The notes: generated from the sequence alone by a model not told the origin. A stretch of 64,000 nucleotides of DNA from Cytobacillus horneckiae (GCF_002835735.1 NZ_PISD01000054.1:1-64000), one strand, 5' to 3'. Positions 33,797 through 42,728 are shown, counted from the stretch's first letter. Numbers and translations are program-made.

Positions 33797-35668
33797 ATGA
33801 GATCTACATTTATGGGGTTAGAAACTGCTCGGAGGGCTATTCATACACAGCAGAGCGCCCTTTACACGACCGGCCATAATATTGCGAATGCAAATACAGC
33901 AGGGTATACACGACAAAGGGTTAATTTTACACAGACGAATGCTTTTCCGTCAGTAGGCATGAATACAGCTCTTCTTCCCGGACAAATGGGGACGGGTGTA
34001 CAAGCCGGCTCTGTCCAACGGATTAGAGAAGACTATTTAGACGTCCAGTACCGCAATGAAAACAATAAATTCGGCTATTGGAATACGCGCAGCAGCGCTT
34101 TATCGAGTATGGAAGAAGTGATGAATGAGCCATCCGATACTGGACTAGCTAAGACGCTTGACCAATTCTGGAATGCGCTGCAAGATTTATCTGTTAATCC
34201 GGAGGATTCCGGTGCACGTTCAGTCGTAAGACAGCGCGGAATTGCTGTAGCAGATACGTTTAACTATCTTTCCGGACAGTTGAGTTCGCAAAGAGCAGAT
34301 TTAGGCGAGCAAATCGACCTGAATGCGAAAACAGTCAACTCATTATTGATGCAAATCAATCAAATCAATGAACAGATATCCAGTATTGAGCCGCACGGCT
34401 ATTTACCAAACGATCTGTATGATGCGCGCGATTTGCTCGTCGATCAATTATCAAGTCTTGTAAATATTAAGGTAACCACCCACCCTAGCGGCGGAAATGC
34501 GAATAGCATGGCTTCTGGTAAATACACGATTGAAATGCTTGATGCAAACGGAAAGTCAGTCGGGACGCTTTTAGATGGAAAAAATGGTTTGGTCAATGAA
34601 CTAAGTGTATCGAAGGATCCTAGTACTCAAGCGATATCTGCAATTAAGGTTGGCAATAAGGAAATAGCAGTCTCTCAATTTTCCTCTAAGGGTGATTTGC
34701 TGGCTAATATTCAGTCATATGGCTATTTAGATGCGAGCGGGAAACAAGTTGGAGATTATCCAGACATGCTAGCATCGCTAGATTTAATGGCGTTTCGTTT
34801 TGCACAATCTTTCAATGCGGTTCATCAAAGCGGCTGGAGTATTACGGAGATTAATAATGGGGAAAAAGGTGGCTTTGACTTCTTTGGTTTTGAAGGCGGC
34901 GCACTAAATTCTCCTGAAGGAGCAGCTGGGAAAATCAAAGTTTCAGATGATATTTTGAAAGAGTTGAATAATATCGCGGCATCATCAAGTGGGAAACTCT
35001 ATTCAGGGTCAATTACAAAGGCGGCAAATAATCAGTCAGTTGGAAATCCAACAATACTCGGTGCATTCAGTGGCATAAATACATATGATACGCCTCCTGT
35101 AAAGGTGGAAGCTGCTAAGATTGAATTGACTTATGATGGTTCAGCGTGGAAGTATTCTGCTTATGATCTTGAAGGCAATCCATTGACAGGGCATCAAAAT
35201 CAATCAGTGAAAAGCGATATGAAGTTGTTCGGGTTAACCATTGATCCAACTTCTATTTCAGATTTGAAGCCAGGATCTACTTGGTCATTTGAATTAGAAG
35301 GCATCGGCTTAAATCCATCAAGCCAATCAGCTATTGGAGACGGATCCAACGCGCTGGCACTTGCAAATGTAAAGGATATGACACTCGATTTTAACGGTTC
35401 CTCAACGAATATGATGAGCTTTTATCAAGGGGTTATTGGTGAGTTGGGTGTCAGTGCACAAGAAGCGAATCGGATGGCGCAAAATTCTATGAATCTAGTA
35501 GATACGGTGCAATTTAATCGTGCGTCCGTCAGCTCAGTTTCATTGGATGAGGAGATGTCCAATATGATTATGTTCCAGCACGCATATAGTGCTGCGGCCC
35601 GTCAAATTACCACAATTGACGAAATGCTTGATACCATCATTAATGGTATGGGCAGAGTCGGAAGATAG
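33797..35668 (+). CDS. flgK: Flagellar hook-associated protein 1
   Basis: Forms the first hook-filament junction ring. 623 residues: N-terminal FMGLETARRAIHTQQSALYTTGHNIANANTAGYTRQRV is the conserved axial-protein D0 region; the C-terminal VSLDEEMSNMIMFQHAYSAAARQITTIDEMLDTIINGMGRVG is the D0 partner helix. The centre is variable, as usual. GGAGG precedes the ATG. Co-transcribed with flgN and flgL (13 nt gap). Confidence 0.95.
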   Translation: MRSTFMGLETARRAIHTQQSALYTTGHNIANANTAGYTRQRVNFTQTNAFPSVGMNTALLPGQMGTGVQAGSVQRIREDYLDVQYRNENNKFGYWNTRSSALSSMEEVMNEPSDTGLAKTLDQFWNALQDLSVNPEDSGARSVVRQRGIAVADTFNYLSGQLSSQRADLGEQIDLNAKTVNSLLMQINQINEQISSIEPHGYLPNDLYDARDLLVDQLSSLVNIKVTTHPSGGNANSMASGKYTIEMLDANGKSVGTLLDGKNGLVNELSVSKDPSTQAISAIKVGNKEIAVSQFSSKGDLLANIQSYGYLDASGKQVGDYPDMLASLDLMAFRFAQSFNAVHQSGWSITEINNGEKGGFDFFGFEGGALNSPEGAAGKIKVSDDILKELNNIAASSSGKLYSGSITKAANNQSVGNPTILGAFSGINTYDTPPVKVEAAKIELTYDGSAWKYSAYDLEGNPLTGHQNQSVKSDMKLFGLTIDPTSISDLKPGSTWSFELEGIGLNPSSQSAIGDGSNALALANVKDMTLDFNGSSTNMMSFYQGVIGELGVSAQEANRMAQNSMNLVDTVQFNRASVSSVSLDEEMSNMIMFQHAYSAAARQITTIDEMLDTIINGMGRVGR

Positions 35669-35680
35669 GAGGGGATATAA

Positions 35681-36733
35681 ATGCGTGTCACACAATCAAT
35701 GCTTTCTCATAACTCGCTCCGCCATATACAGAACAGCTATCAAAAGATGGGTAAACTGGAGGAGCAGCTTCTTACAGGCAAGAAGGTCAATCGTCCGTCA
35801 GATGACCCGGTAGCTGCGATGAAGGGAATTAACTATCGCTCGCAAGTCGTTCAGGTTGAGCAATACCAGCGCAATTTAGGGGAAGTTTACAACTGGATGG
35901 ATAATACGGAGGCAGCTTTGGATGAAGTAAATAAAGTCATGCAAAGGATCCGTGATCTTACTGTACAGGCTTCCACAGATTCCTATGATGCTGAACAGCG
36001 CAAAAATATGGCTAGTGAAATCAAACAGCTTCGCAATCATCTTGAATCGATTGCTAATACAAAAGTGAACAATAAATATATTTTTAATGGCTCTGATACA
36101 TCAAGCAAGCCAGTCGATTTAAGCAAAATTGATAAAGAAATTGATATTGCCACGATAGACGAGAATAATGCGAAAGACTATGTGCTTTTTTCTGACAATG
36201 GCCAGCAGTTAACATGGGATGAAGCCGCTGAAGCATACAAAGGATCGGACGGAACATCTGTTACGTTCCCAATTTCGGGGGATTTTATTGCAAAGGAAAA
36301 AGGTGCAGTCTCAACCAATTCAGATTCTGTTGATATAGAGGTTTCGCAAGGAATTAAGCTCGGCGTGAATTCAAAGCCGCAAGCGGTTTTTTCGCTCGAT
36401 TTATTCAGTGATTTAGGGAAACTAATCACAGCGCTAGAATCACCGGACACAACCGGTGAGGAGCTATCCAAACAAATAGACATGATCGACGGTCATCATG
36501 GAAAAGTGATTACAGAAACAGCTGAAATTGGCGCGAAATATAATCGTGTGGAAATGGTCGAGAGCCGATTAACGAGCCAGGAAGTAATCGCTAAATCAAC
36601 AATGTCTAAAAACGAAGACATTGACGCAGAAAAAGTCATCATTGAACTAACTTCACAAGAAGCGCTCCATCGTGCATCATTAGCAGTAGGGGCAATGATT
36701 ATCCAGCCGACATTAGTAGACTTTTTAAGATAA
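35681..36733 (+). CDS. flgL: Flagellar hook-associated protein 3
   Basis: Second hook-filament junction protein, flagellin-related. 350 residues with N-terminal MRVTQSMLSHNSLRHIQNSYQKMGKLEEQLLTGKKVNRPSDDPVAA and C-terminal helix DIDAEKVIIELTSQEALHRASLAVGAMIIQPTLVDFLR typical of the family. AGGAGGGG precedes the ATG. Last gene before a terminator. Confidence 0.95.
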   Translation: MRVTQSMLSHNSLRHIQNSYQKMGKLEEQLLTGKKVNRPSDDPVAAMKGINYRSQVVQVEQYQRNLGEVYNWMDNTEAALDEVNKVMQRIRDLTVQASTDSYDAEQRKNMASEIKQLRNHLESIANTKVNNKYIFNGSDTSSKPVDLSKIDKEIDIATIDENNAKDYVLFSDNGQQLTWDEAAEAYKGSDGTSVTFPISGDFIAKEKGAVSTNSDSVDIEVSQGIKLGVNSKPQAVFSLDLFSDLGKLITALESPDTTGEELSKQIDMIDGHHGKVITETAEIGAKYNRVEMVESRLTSQEVIAKSTMSKNEDIDAEKVIIELTSQEALHRASLAVGAMIIQPTLVDFLR

Positions 36734-36737
36734 AAGG

Positions 36738-36766
36738 AAAGCTATCTTTATTAGATAGCTTTTATT
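36738..36766 (+). terminator. Terminator after flgL
   Basis: Perfect 10-bp stem AAAGCTATCT (36738-36747) / AGATAGCTTT (36753-36762), loop TTATT, then TATTT. Confidence 0.85.
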
Positions 36767-36838
36767 TACTTAAGGCTTTGTAAAACTAAGGAATTTCCTG
36801 ACTATGATTCTTTTTTAAATAGAAAAAGCGGTGAGAAC

Positions 36839-37417
36839 ATGAGAATGCCCTATTTGGAAACAACGATAAGGAATGCCCAAATCGGTATCCAATATGATCA
36901 GCCTAATTTGAAAATGAAACAGCCTCAAGCTGATTTGCGCATCCAGCAGCCTGCGGCAGATTTAAAAATCAGCCATGAAGCCTCCAAGTTATATATAGAT
37001 CAATCGGAAGCTTTGGCTGACGTGGATTATAAAGGGACTGGCAGACGAGTGAAGGAATGGGCTGAACAAGCACAGGTGACTGCTACAGAAGGAATCGCAA
37101 GAAGAGTGAGCGAAGGCGATGCAATGATGAAAATCGAAAATGGGGCTGGCGTCATTCCGCAAATTGCGAAGCAATATAGCCAGTCCCCTATAAAAAGCCC
37201 TTCAATAGGCTACTTGCCGAAAACTCATTTCAGAGTAAATATCGATTATGACCCTGGTAGTGTTGAAGTGGATGTGCAGCGCAATGATCCAATTATTGAT
37301 GCAAGGATAAATAAACCTGTCATTGATCATGAATATTGGCGGGCAAATGTGTATTTGCAGGAAAAGGAATCCCTTTCATTTGAATTGAAGAATTTTAATG
37401 TTGATGAGTATATATAA
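36839..37417 (+). CDS. yviE: DUF6470 family protein YviE
   Basis: 192-residue protein of unknown function found between flgL and fliW in Bacillaceae. The N-terminal third is a repeat-like series of short hydrophilic strands, QPNLKMKQPQADLRIQQPAADLKISHEAS, and the C-terminus has VNIDYDPGSVEVDVQRNDPIIDARINKPVIDHE. No signal peptide or membrane segment. Conserved placement suggests a part in flagellar assembly, undefined. GGTGAG precedes the ATG; ATG 36845 is also possible. Confidence 0.85.
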   Translation: MRMPYLETTIRNAQIGIQYDQPNLKMKQPQADLRIQQPAADLKISHEASKLYIDQSEALADVDYKGTGRRVKEWAEQAQVTATEGIARRVSEGDAMMKIENGAGVIPQIAKQYSQSPIKSPSIGYLPKTHFRVNIDYDPGSVEVDVQRNDPIIDARINKPVIDHEYWRANVYLQEKESLSFELKNFNVDEYI

Positions 37418-37429
37418 GGAAGTGTTGAA

Positions 37430-37873
37430 ATGAAGATCGAAACGAAATACCAGGGAACCATTGAAGTGAATAAGGAAGATGTCATTTTATTTGCCACAGG
37501 ACTTCCGGGCTTTGCTGATGATTCACAATTTGTTCTGCTGCCATTTTTAGATGACCTTCCATATTTTATTTTGCAATCAATTCAATCGCGTGACCTGGCA
37601 TTTGTTGTAGTTGATCCATACCCATTTTTCCAAGACTATCAATACAAATTAAATGATGCAGCTGTCCAATCTTTGAAAATAGAGCATCCGGAAGATGTCG
37701 CGACCTTTGTGATCCTCACATTAAAAGAGCCCTTTGCAAATACAACGGCCAATCTTCAAGGCCCTATTGTGATTAATGTAAAGGAAAAATTGGGTAAGCA
37801 GCTGATTTTGAATGATTCCAGCTATAAGACGAAACATCCTCTTTTCATTAGCAAGGAGGGGGCATCATGCTAG
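37430..37873 (+). CDS. fliW: Flagellar assembly factor FliW
   Basis: 147-residue protein that binds flagellin and, when free, binds CsrA and blocks its repression of flagellin translation. Family hallmarks are [34 protein letters not shown] near residue 20 and [10 protein letters not shown]-like [14 protein letters not shown] near 60. It overlaps csrA by 7 nt. With four flagellin genes directly downstream, each with a readable CsrA site, the partner switch is likely intact. Confidence 0.94.
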   Translation: MKIETKYQGTIEVNKEDVILFATGLPGFADDSQFVLLPFLDDLPYFILQSIQSRDLAFVVVDPYPFFQDYQYKLNDAAVQSLKIEHPEDVATFVILTLKEPFANTTANLQGPIVINVKEKLGKQLILNDSSYKTKHPLFISKEGASC

Positions 37874-38094
37874 TATTAACGCGTAAAAAGAATGAATCAA
37901 TCATGATCAATGAAGATATTGAGATTACTGTATTGGCAGTCGATGGAGATCAGATTAAGCTCGGAATTAAGGCGCCTCGGGATGTAGAGATTTACCGGAA
38001 GGAAATCTATTTGCAGATTCAGGAAGAAAATAGTGAAGCCGCACAGATTCCTGGAGATTTGTTAGGCTTGTTACAAAAGGAAAGCAGGAAATAA
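37867..38094 (+). CDS. csrA: Carbon storage regulator / flagellin translational repressor CsrA
   Basis: 75-residue RNA-binding dimer: [37 protein letters not shown] with conserved Leu4, Arg6 and, further on, [12 protein letters not shown] for GGA recognition. In Bacillus it blocks the flagellin Shine-Dalgarno. AGGAGGGGG ahead of the ATG lies within fliW. Confidence 0.95.
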   Translation: MLVLTRKKNESIMINEDIEITVLAVDGDQIKLGIKAPRDVEIYRKEIYLQIQEENSEAAQIPGDLLGLLQKESRK

Positions 38095-38099
38095 TAACA

Positions 38100-38126
38100 A
38101 AAGGCCAGCCATGGTCTTTTTTATTT
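38100..38126 (+). terminator. Terminator after csrA
   Basis: Stem AAAGGCCA (38100-38107) / TGGTCTTT (38112-38119) with one G-T pair, loop GCCA, then TTTTTA. Confidence 0.7.
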
Positions 38127-38152
38127 TTGAAAATATAATAGTAAAAAAGATA

Positions 38153-38244
38153 TAAAACTTTAGACCTATTTGACGATAAAAAAGTTGTTAATACCTATAA
38201 TGTTGGTTTAACACATGGACGTGGAAATTAAATTTCAAGGAGGA
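38153..38244 (+). promoter_or_regulatory. Flagellin 1 leader: SigD promoter and CsrA sites
   Basis: TAAA (38153-38156), 15-nt spacer, GACGATAA (38172-38179). The leader has CAC-ATGGAC-GTG (38212-38223), a mini-hairpin with GGA in its loop that fits the CsrA consensus (ACANGGANGU), and a second GGA within the AAGGAGGA ribosome site at 38237-38244. Stem only 3 bp here, weaker than in the other three copies. Confidence 0.7.
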
Positions 38245-38251
38245 AACGCAA

Positions 38252-39208
38252 ATGATAATAAACAATAATATTTCAGCACTAAATACGTATCGTCAACTAG
38301 GTGTCAACAACAATGCAGGTGCAAAGGCAATGGAAAAACTATCTTCAGGGCTGCGTATTAACAAGGCAGGCGACGATGCTGCAGGTCTAGCAATCTCAGA
38401 AAAAATGCGTGCGCAAGTACGAGGCTTGGATCAGGCGAGTAGAAACTCACAAGATGGAGTATCAATGATTCAAACTGCAGAGGGTGCATTACAGGAAACA
38501 CAGAATATCCTCCAGCGTATGCGTGAGCTAGCAACTCAAGCAGCGAGTGATACAAATGTTGCTGTAGACCGTAATGAAATTCAAAAGGAAATAAATGCGT
38601 TAACTTCTGAAATTAATAGAATAGGCAATACTACAGAGTTTAATACACAAAACCTGCTTGATGCTGGACAGGGTGCTGATGCTGCTTCTACTAGTTTCAC
38701 TGCAACCTTTCAAGTAGGTGCAAACAATGGGCAAAGCATGACAATTGAAATCCTTGACATGCGTGCAGAGGCATTAGGAATTGCTGGATCAGCAACGGGC
38801 GCACATCAAGCTGGAACAAATGAAAAGGCAGTGCAGGTTGCTGGCGCAGAATATACAACAGATAATAAAGTAACTGATGGCACAAACAGTACGGGCCAAT
38901 CACATGCTTTAGATGTATCTTCGCATGATAAGGCAACTGCAGCGATTGAAGTTTTTAATAATGCAATTGAAGCAGTTTCGTCTGAACGTTCTAAATTAGG
39001 CGCTTATCAAAACCGACTGGAACATACGATTTCTAACTTGAACAATTCATCTGAGAACTTGCAGGCAGCTGAATCTCGCATTCGCGATGTCGATATGGCG
39101 AGAGAGGTTATGGAGTTAACTAGAACGAATATTCTTTCACAAGCATCACAGGCTATGCTTGCGCAAGCAAATCAAAAACCTCAAGCAGTGCTGCAATTGC
39201 TCGGATAA
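38252..39208 (+). CDS. hag: Flagellin 1
   Basis: 318-residue flagellin, filament subunit. Conserved N-terminal D0/D1 (INNNISALNTYRQLG to about residue 135) and C-terminal D1/D0 ending QASQAMLAQANQKPQAVLQLLG; short variable centre (about 140-235). It is the most divergent of the four: INKAGDDAAG, AVDRNEIQKEINALTSEINRIGN, SERSKLGAYQN and MAREVMEL versus the shared forms in copies 2-4, and its codon use looks less biased. No clear terminator follows. Confidence 0.95.
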   Translation: MIINNNISALNTYRQLGVNNNAGAKAMEKLSSGLRINKAGDDAAGLAISEKMRAQVRGLDQASRNSQDGVSMIQTAEGALQETQNILQRMRELATQAASDTNVAVDRNEIQKEINALTSEINRIGNTTEFNTQNLLDAGQGADAASTSFTATFQVGANNGQSMTIEILDMRAEALGIAGSATGAHQAGTNEKAVQVAGAEYTTDNKVTDGTNSTGQSHALDVSSHDKATAAIEVFNNAIEAVSSERSKLGAYQNRLEHTISNLNNSSENLQAAESRIRDVDMAREVMELTRTNILSQASQAMLAQANQKPQAVLQLLG

Positions 39209-39228
39209 AAAATTTAACATTATAAATA

Positions 39229-39334
39229 TAAAACAAATAAGTATTTTACCGATATATAAATAGAAAGGCGCACCCTATGCCTTTCTATTTAACAAAAACC
39301 ACATGGACGTGGGAACCTTAAAACTCAAGGAGGA
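39229..39334 (+). promoter_or_regulatory. Flagellin 2 leader: SigD promoter, 5' hairpin, CsrA sites
   Basis: TAAA (39229-39232), 15-nt spacer, ACCGATAT (39248-39255). Right at the expected transcript start is a perfect 12-bp hairpin AAATAGAAAGGC / GCCTTTCTATTT (39258-39290), then CCAC-ATGGAC-GTGG (39299-39312), a 4-bp stem with GGA in the loop (CsrA site), then AAGGAGGA (39327-39334). Confidence 0.8.
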
Positions 39335-39341
39335 AATTATA

Positions 39342-40307
39342 ATGATTATCAACAACAATATTTCAGCATTAAACACTTACCGTCAACTAGGCGTAAACAA
39401 CGGTGCTGGTGCGAAAGCAATGGAAAAATTATCTTCAGGTCTACGTATTAACCGTGCAGGCGATGATGCTGCAGGTCTAGCAATCTCTGAAAAAATGCGT
39501 GCGCAAGTACGTGGTTTAGACCAAGCTAGCCGTAACTCTCAAGATGGTATCTCAATGATTCAAACGGCAGAAGGTGCATTACAAGAAACTCAAAACATCC
39601 TTCAACGTATGCGTGAGCTTGCAACACAAGCAGCGAATGATACAAACGTTGGCGTTGACCGTAACGAAATCCAAAAAGAAATCAACGAGTTAACAACTGA
39701 AATCAACCGCATTTCTGAAACAACTGAGTTCAACTCACAAAAGATGTTGAATTCTGGTGATACAACTGATGGTTTTACAGCTACATTCCAAGTAGGTGCT
39801 AATAACGGTCAAAGCATGACAATTAACATTCAAAATATGAGTGCTGCTGCACTAGGTTTGACTGGCACTGCTGATGCAGATCACGCACAAGGTCAATCAG
39901 TAATTAACCACTTAGGTGATACTGATTACGGCAATGTTGCTAATGCTAAGTATACTACTGAAGCAGGTGTTTCAACTGAAGTTGCAGGCGATGCCAAAGT
40001 TTCAGGTCTATCAGTATCTGACAACGAAACAGCTTCAGCTGCTGTGAAAGCAATCAATGATGCCATCGAAACTGTATCTGCACAGCGTTCTAACCTTGGT
40101 GCATTCCAAAACCGTCTAGAGCACACAATCTCTAACTTGAACAACTCTTCTGAGAACCTTCAAGCTGCAGAATCTCGTATTCGTGACGTAGATATGGCGA
40201 AAGAAGTTATGGAATTAACTCGTACAAACATTCTTTCTCAAGCTTCACAAGCAATGCTTGCGCAAGCAAATCAAAAACCACAAGCAGTTCTTCAATTGCT
40301 TGGATAA
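39342..40307 (+). CDS. Flagellin 2
   Basis: 321-residue flagellin. Residues 1-125 and the last 90 are nearly identical to flagellins 3 and 4; the centre (about 135-230: NSGDTTDGFTATFQVGANNGQS... to AKVSGLSVSDNETAS) is distinct. The frame is open from 39303 but that ATG lies in the CsrA hairpin; the ATG at 39342, 7 nt after AAGGAGGA, gives the standard MIINNN start. Has its own promoter and terminator. Codon choice (CGT, GGT, AAC) is that of a highly expressed gene. Confidence 0.95.
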   Translation: MIINNNISALNTYRQLGVNNGAGAKAMEKLSSGLRINRAGDDAAGLAISEKMRAQVRGLDQASRNSQDGISMIQTAEGALQETQNILQRMRELATQAANDTNVGVDRNEIQKEINELTTEINRISETTEFNSQKMLNSGDTTDGFTATFQVGANNGQSMTINIQNMSAAALGLTGTADADHAQGQSVINHLGDTDYGNVANAKYTTEAGVSTEVAGDAKVSGLSVSDNETASAAVKAINDAIETVSAQRSNLGAFQNRLEHTISNLNNSSENLQAAESRIRDVDMAKEVMELTRTNILSQASQAMLAQANQKPQAVLQLLG

Positions 40308-40315
40308 TTTTCATA

Positions 40316-40354
40316 AAAAGCATAGCCCTAAAATTTAGGGCTGTGCTTTTTACA
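40316..40354 (+). terminator. Terminator after flagellin 2
   Basis: Stem AAAAGCATAGCCCTA / TAGGGCTGTGCTTTT (40316-40350) with one mismatch, then TACATTTTT. A related copy follows flagellin 3. Confidence 0.85.
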
Positions 40355-40384
40355 TTTTTATCAATGAAAATATAGAAAAAATAT

Positions 40385-40492
40385 TAAAAAATACAGCAAT
40401 CAGACGATATATATAAAGAAAGAAGAGAGAACATATTACTCTTCTCTTTTATAAACCACATGGACGTGGGGCAAACAAAAACTCAAGGAGGA
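40385..40492 (+). promoter_or_regulatory. Flagellin 3 leader: SigD promoter, 5' hairpin, CsrA sites
   Basis: TAAA (40385-40388), 14-nt spacer, GACGATAT (40403-40410). Hairpin AGAAGAG (40421-40427) / CTCTTCT (40439-40445) near the transcript start, CsrA hairpin CCAC-ATGGAC-GTGG (40456-40469), ribosome site AAGGAGGA (40485-40492). Confidence 0.75.
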
Positions 40493-40499
40493 ATTTATT

Positions 40500-41444
40500 A
40501 TGATTATCAATAATAATATTTCAGCATTAAACACTTACCGTCAATTAGGCGTAAACAACGGTGCTGGTGCAAAAGCAATGGAAAAACTATCTTCAGGTCT
40601 TCGTATCAACCGTGCAGGCGATGATGCTGCAGGTCTAGCAATCTCTGAAAAAATGCGCGCGCAAGTACGTGGTTTAGACCAAGCTAGCCGTAACTCTCAA
40701 GATGGTATCTCAATGATTCAAACGGCAGAAGGTGCATTGCAAGAAACACAAAACATCCTTCAACGTATGCGTGAGCTTGCAACACAAGCAGCGAATGATA
40801 CAAATGTAGGTGTAGACCGTGGAGAAATCCAAAAAGAAATCAACGAACTTACAAAAGAAATCGATCGCATTGCAGAAACAACTGAGTTCAACACTCAAAA
40901 CTTATTAAATAAAGATGTAGGTGCAGACCCTGCAAATCCAGAGGCATTCACAGCAACTTTCCAAGTAGGTGCAAATGCTGGTCAATCTATGGAAATCTCC
41001 ATTAATAATATGGGAGCGCATGCTTTAGGTCTTACATCTTCTGATGGCGCTGCTGGTGCTCATGTTGCAGGCTCATCAGTAGCTGCTCAAATGGGCGGAA
41101 CTTATACTGACGTAGCTGGCGCAGCATATGTTGCTGATGGCGGTTTATCAGTAGCAGATAATGCATCAGCTTCAAGCGCGATTAAAGCAATCAACGATGC
41201 CATCGAAACTGTGTCATCTCAGCGTTCTAACCTTGGTGCATTCCAAAACCGTTTAGAGCACACAATCTCTAACTTGAACAACTCTTCTGAGAACCTTCAA
41301 GCTGCTGAGTCTCGTATTCGTGACGTAGACATGGCGAAAGAGGTTATGGAGTTAACTCGTACAAACATTCTTTCTCAAGCTTCACAAGCAATGCTTGCGC
41401 AAGCAAACCAAAAACCACAAGCAGTTCTTCAATTGCTTGGATAA
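40500..41444 (+). CDS. Flagellin 3
   Basis: 314-residue flagellin, the shortest of the four. Ends shared with copies 2 and 4; differences begin around residue 107 (DRGEIQKEINELTKEIDRIAETTEFNTQNLL) and the centre carries VGADPANPEAFTATFQVGANAGQS and a Gly/Ala-rich stretch SDGAAGAHVAGSSVAAQMGG. Own SigD promoter, CsrA leader and terminator. Confidence 0.95.
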   Translation: MIINNNISALNTYRQLGVNNGAGAKAMEKLSSGLRINRAGDDAAGLAISEKMRAQVRGLDQASRNSQDGISMIQTAEGALQETQNILQRMRELATQAANDTNVGVDRGEIQKEINELTKEIDRIAETTEFNTQNLLNKDVGADPANPEAFTATFQVGANAGQSMEISINNMGAHALGLTSSDGAAGAHVAGSSVAAQMGGTYTDVAGAAYVADGGLSVADNASASSAIKAINDAIETVSSQRSNLGAFQNRLEHTISNLNNSSENLQAAESRIRDVDMAKEVMELTRTNILSQASQAMLAQANQKPQAVLQLLG

Positions 41445-41451
41445 TTTTCAT

Positions 41452-41490
41452 AAAAGCATGGTCCATAGTTTTAGGGCTGTGCTTTTTACT
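41452..41490 (+). terminator. Terminator after flagellin 3
   Basis: AAAAGCATGGTCC ... GGGCTGTGCTTTTT (41453-41486), an altered copy of the terminator behind flagellin 2, showing that gene plus flanks were duplicated as a unit. Confidence 0.7.
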
Positions 41491-41511
41491 TTTTATAAAA
41501 TGAAAATATAT

Positions 41512-41620
41512 TAAAAATTTCAGAAATCAGACGATATATAAATAGAAAGAGGTAAGAGCATATATTGATTTCTCTTTTATACACCACATGGACGTGGGAA
41601 AAATAAAAACTCAAGGAGGA
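41512..41620 (+). promoter_or_regulatory. Flagellin 4 leader: SigD promoter and CsrA sites
   Basis: TAAA (41512-41515), 14-nt spacer, GACGATAT (41530-41537). A weaker 5' stem AAAGAG / CTCTTT (41546-41551 and 41572-41577), CsrA hairpin CCAC-ATGGAC-GTGG (41584-41597), ribosome site AAGGAGGA (41613-41620). Confidence 0.75.
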
Positions 41621-41628
41621 AAATGATT

Positions 41629-42606
41629 ATGATTATCAACAACAATATTTCAGCATTAAACACTTACCGTCAATTAGGCGTTAACAACGGTGCAGGTGCA
41701 AAAGCAATGGAAAAACTATCTTCAGGTCTTCGCATCAACCGTGCAGGCGACGATGCTGCAGGTCTAGCAATCTCTGAGAAAATGCGCGCGCAAGTTCGTG
41801 GTTTGGACCAAGCTAGCCGTAACTCTCAAGATGGTATCTCAATGATCCAAACGGCAGAAGGTGCATTGCAAGAAACACAAAACATCCTTCAACGTATGCG
41901 TGAGCTTGCTACACAAGCAGCGAATGATACAAATGTAGGTGTAGACCGCAACGAAATCCAAAAAGAAATTAATGAGTTAACAACAGAAATTAACCGTATT
42001 TCTGAAACAACTGAATTTAACTCACAAAAAATGTTGAATGTAGATACAGACCCAGCGGATGCTCCAAACGGATTTAGTGCTACATTCCAGGTAGGCGCTA
42101 ATAGCGGTCAAAGCATGACAATTAATATCTACAACATGAATGCTGAATCTTTAGGGTTAACAGGTGCTGTGGATGGTGCTCATGCACAAGGTTCTTCAGT
42201 AGCTAGCCACCTTGGTAATACTGATTATGGTGCTGTTACAGGGGCCGTATTTGCATCAGTAGCTGGTGTTTCAACAGAAGTTGAAGGAGAAGCTAAAGTT
42301 GCAGGTCTTTCAGTAGCGGACCACGACTCAGCATCTGCTGCAGTAAAAGCTATTAACGATGCAATCGAAACGGTGTCAGCTCAACGTTCTAACCTTGGTG
42401 CATTCCAAAACCGTTTAGAGCACACAATCTCTAACTTGAACAACTCTTCTGAGAACCTTCAAGCTGCTGAGTCTCGCATTCGTGACGTGGACATGGCGAA
42501 AGAGGTTATGGAGTTAACTCGTACAAACATTCTTTCTCAAGCTTCACAAGCAATGCTTGCGCAAGCAAACCAAAAACCACAAGCAGTTCTTCAATTACTA
42601 GGATAA
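41629..42606 (+). CDS. Flagellin 4
   Basis: 325-residue flagellin, closest to copy 2 (shared RNEIQKEINELTTEINRISETTEFNSQKML and GVSTEVEGEAKVAGLSV). The ATG at 41629 aligns with the other copies and has normal spacing; ATG 41623 is only 2 nt after AAGGAGGA. Conserved ends, variable centre about residues 135-235. A strong terminator follows, so each flagellin appears to be a separate transcription unit. Confidence 0.95.
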   Translation: MIINNNISALNTYRQLGVNNGAGAKAMEKLSSGLRINRAGDDAAGLAISEKMRAQVRGLDQASRNSQDGISMIQTAEGALQETQNILQRMRELATQAANDTNVGVDRNEIQKEINELTTEINRISETTEFNSQKMLNVDTDPADAPNGFSATFQVGANSGQSMTINIYNMNAESLGLTGAVDGAHAQGSSVASHLGNTDYGAVTGAVFASVAGVSTEVEGEAKVAGLSVADHDSASAAVKAINDAIETVSAQRSNLGAFQNRLEHTISNLNNSSENLQAAESRIRDVDMAKEVMELTRTNILSQASQAMLAQANQKPQAVLQLLG

Positions 42607-42625
42607 TAGGGCAGCTTGAACAATT

Positions 42626-42657
42626 GGGGACCTCAGCTTACCTGGGGTCCTTTTTTG
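42626..42657 (+). terminator. Terminator after flagellin 4
   Basis: Stem GGACCTCAG (42628-42636) / CTGGGGTCC (42642-42650) with one G-T pair, then TTTTTT. Confidence 0.85.
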
Positions 42658-42728
42658 TATATCATTGATGAGTCCTTATACTTATGTTTTCTTTTTAAAT
42701 TGTGTTGATTTTTAGAACTAATGATGCA

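Noticed and set aside
39303-39341. N-terminal extension of flagellin 2
   Set aside because: Its ATG is the loop of the CsrA hairpin; the other three copies start at MIINNN with the same spacing.
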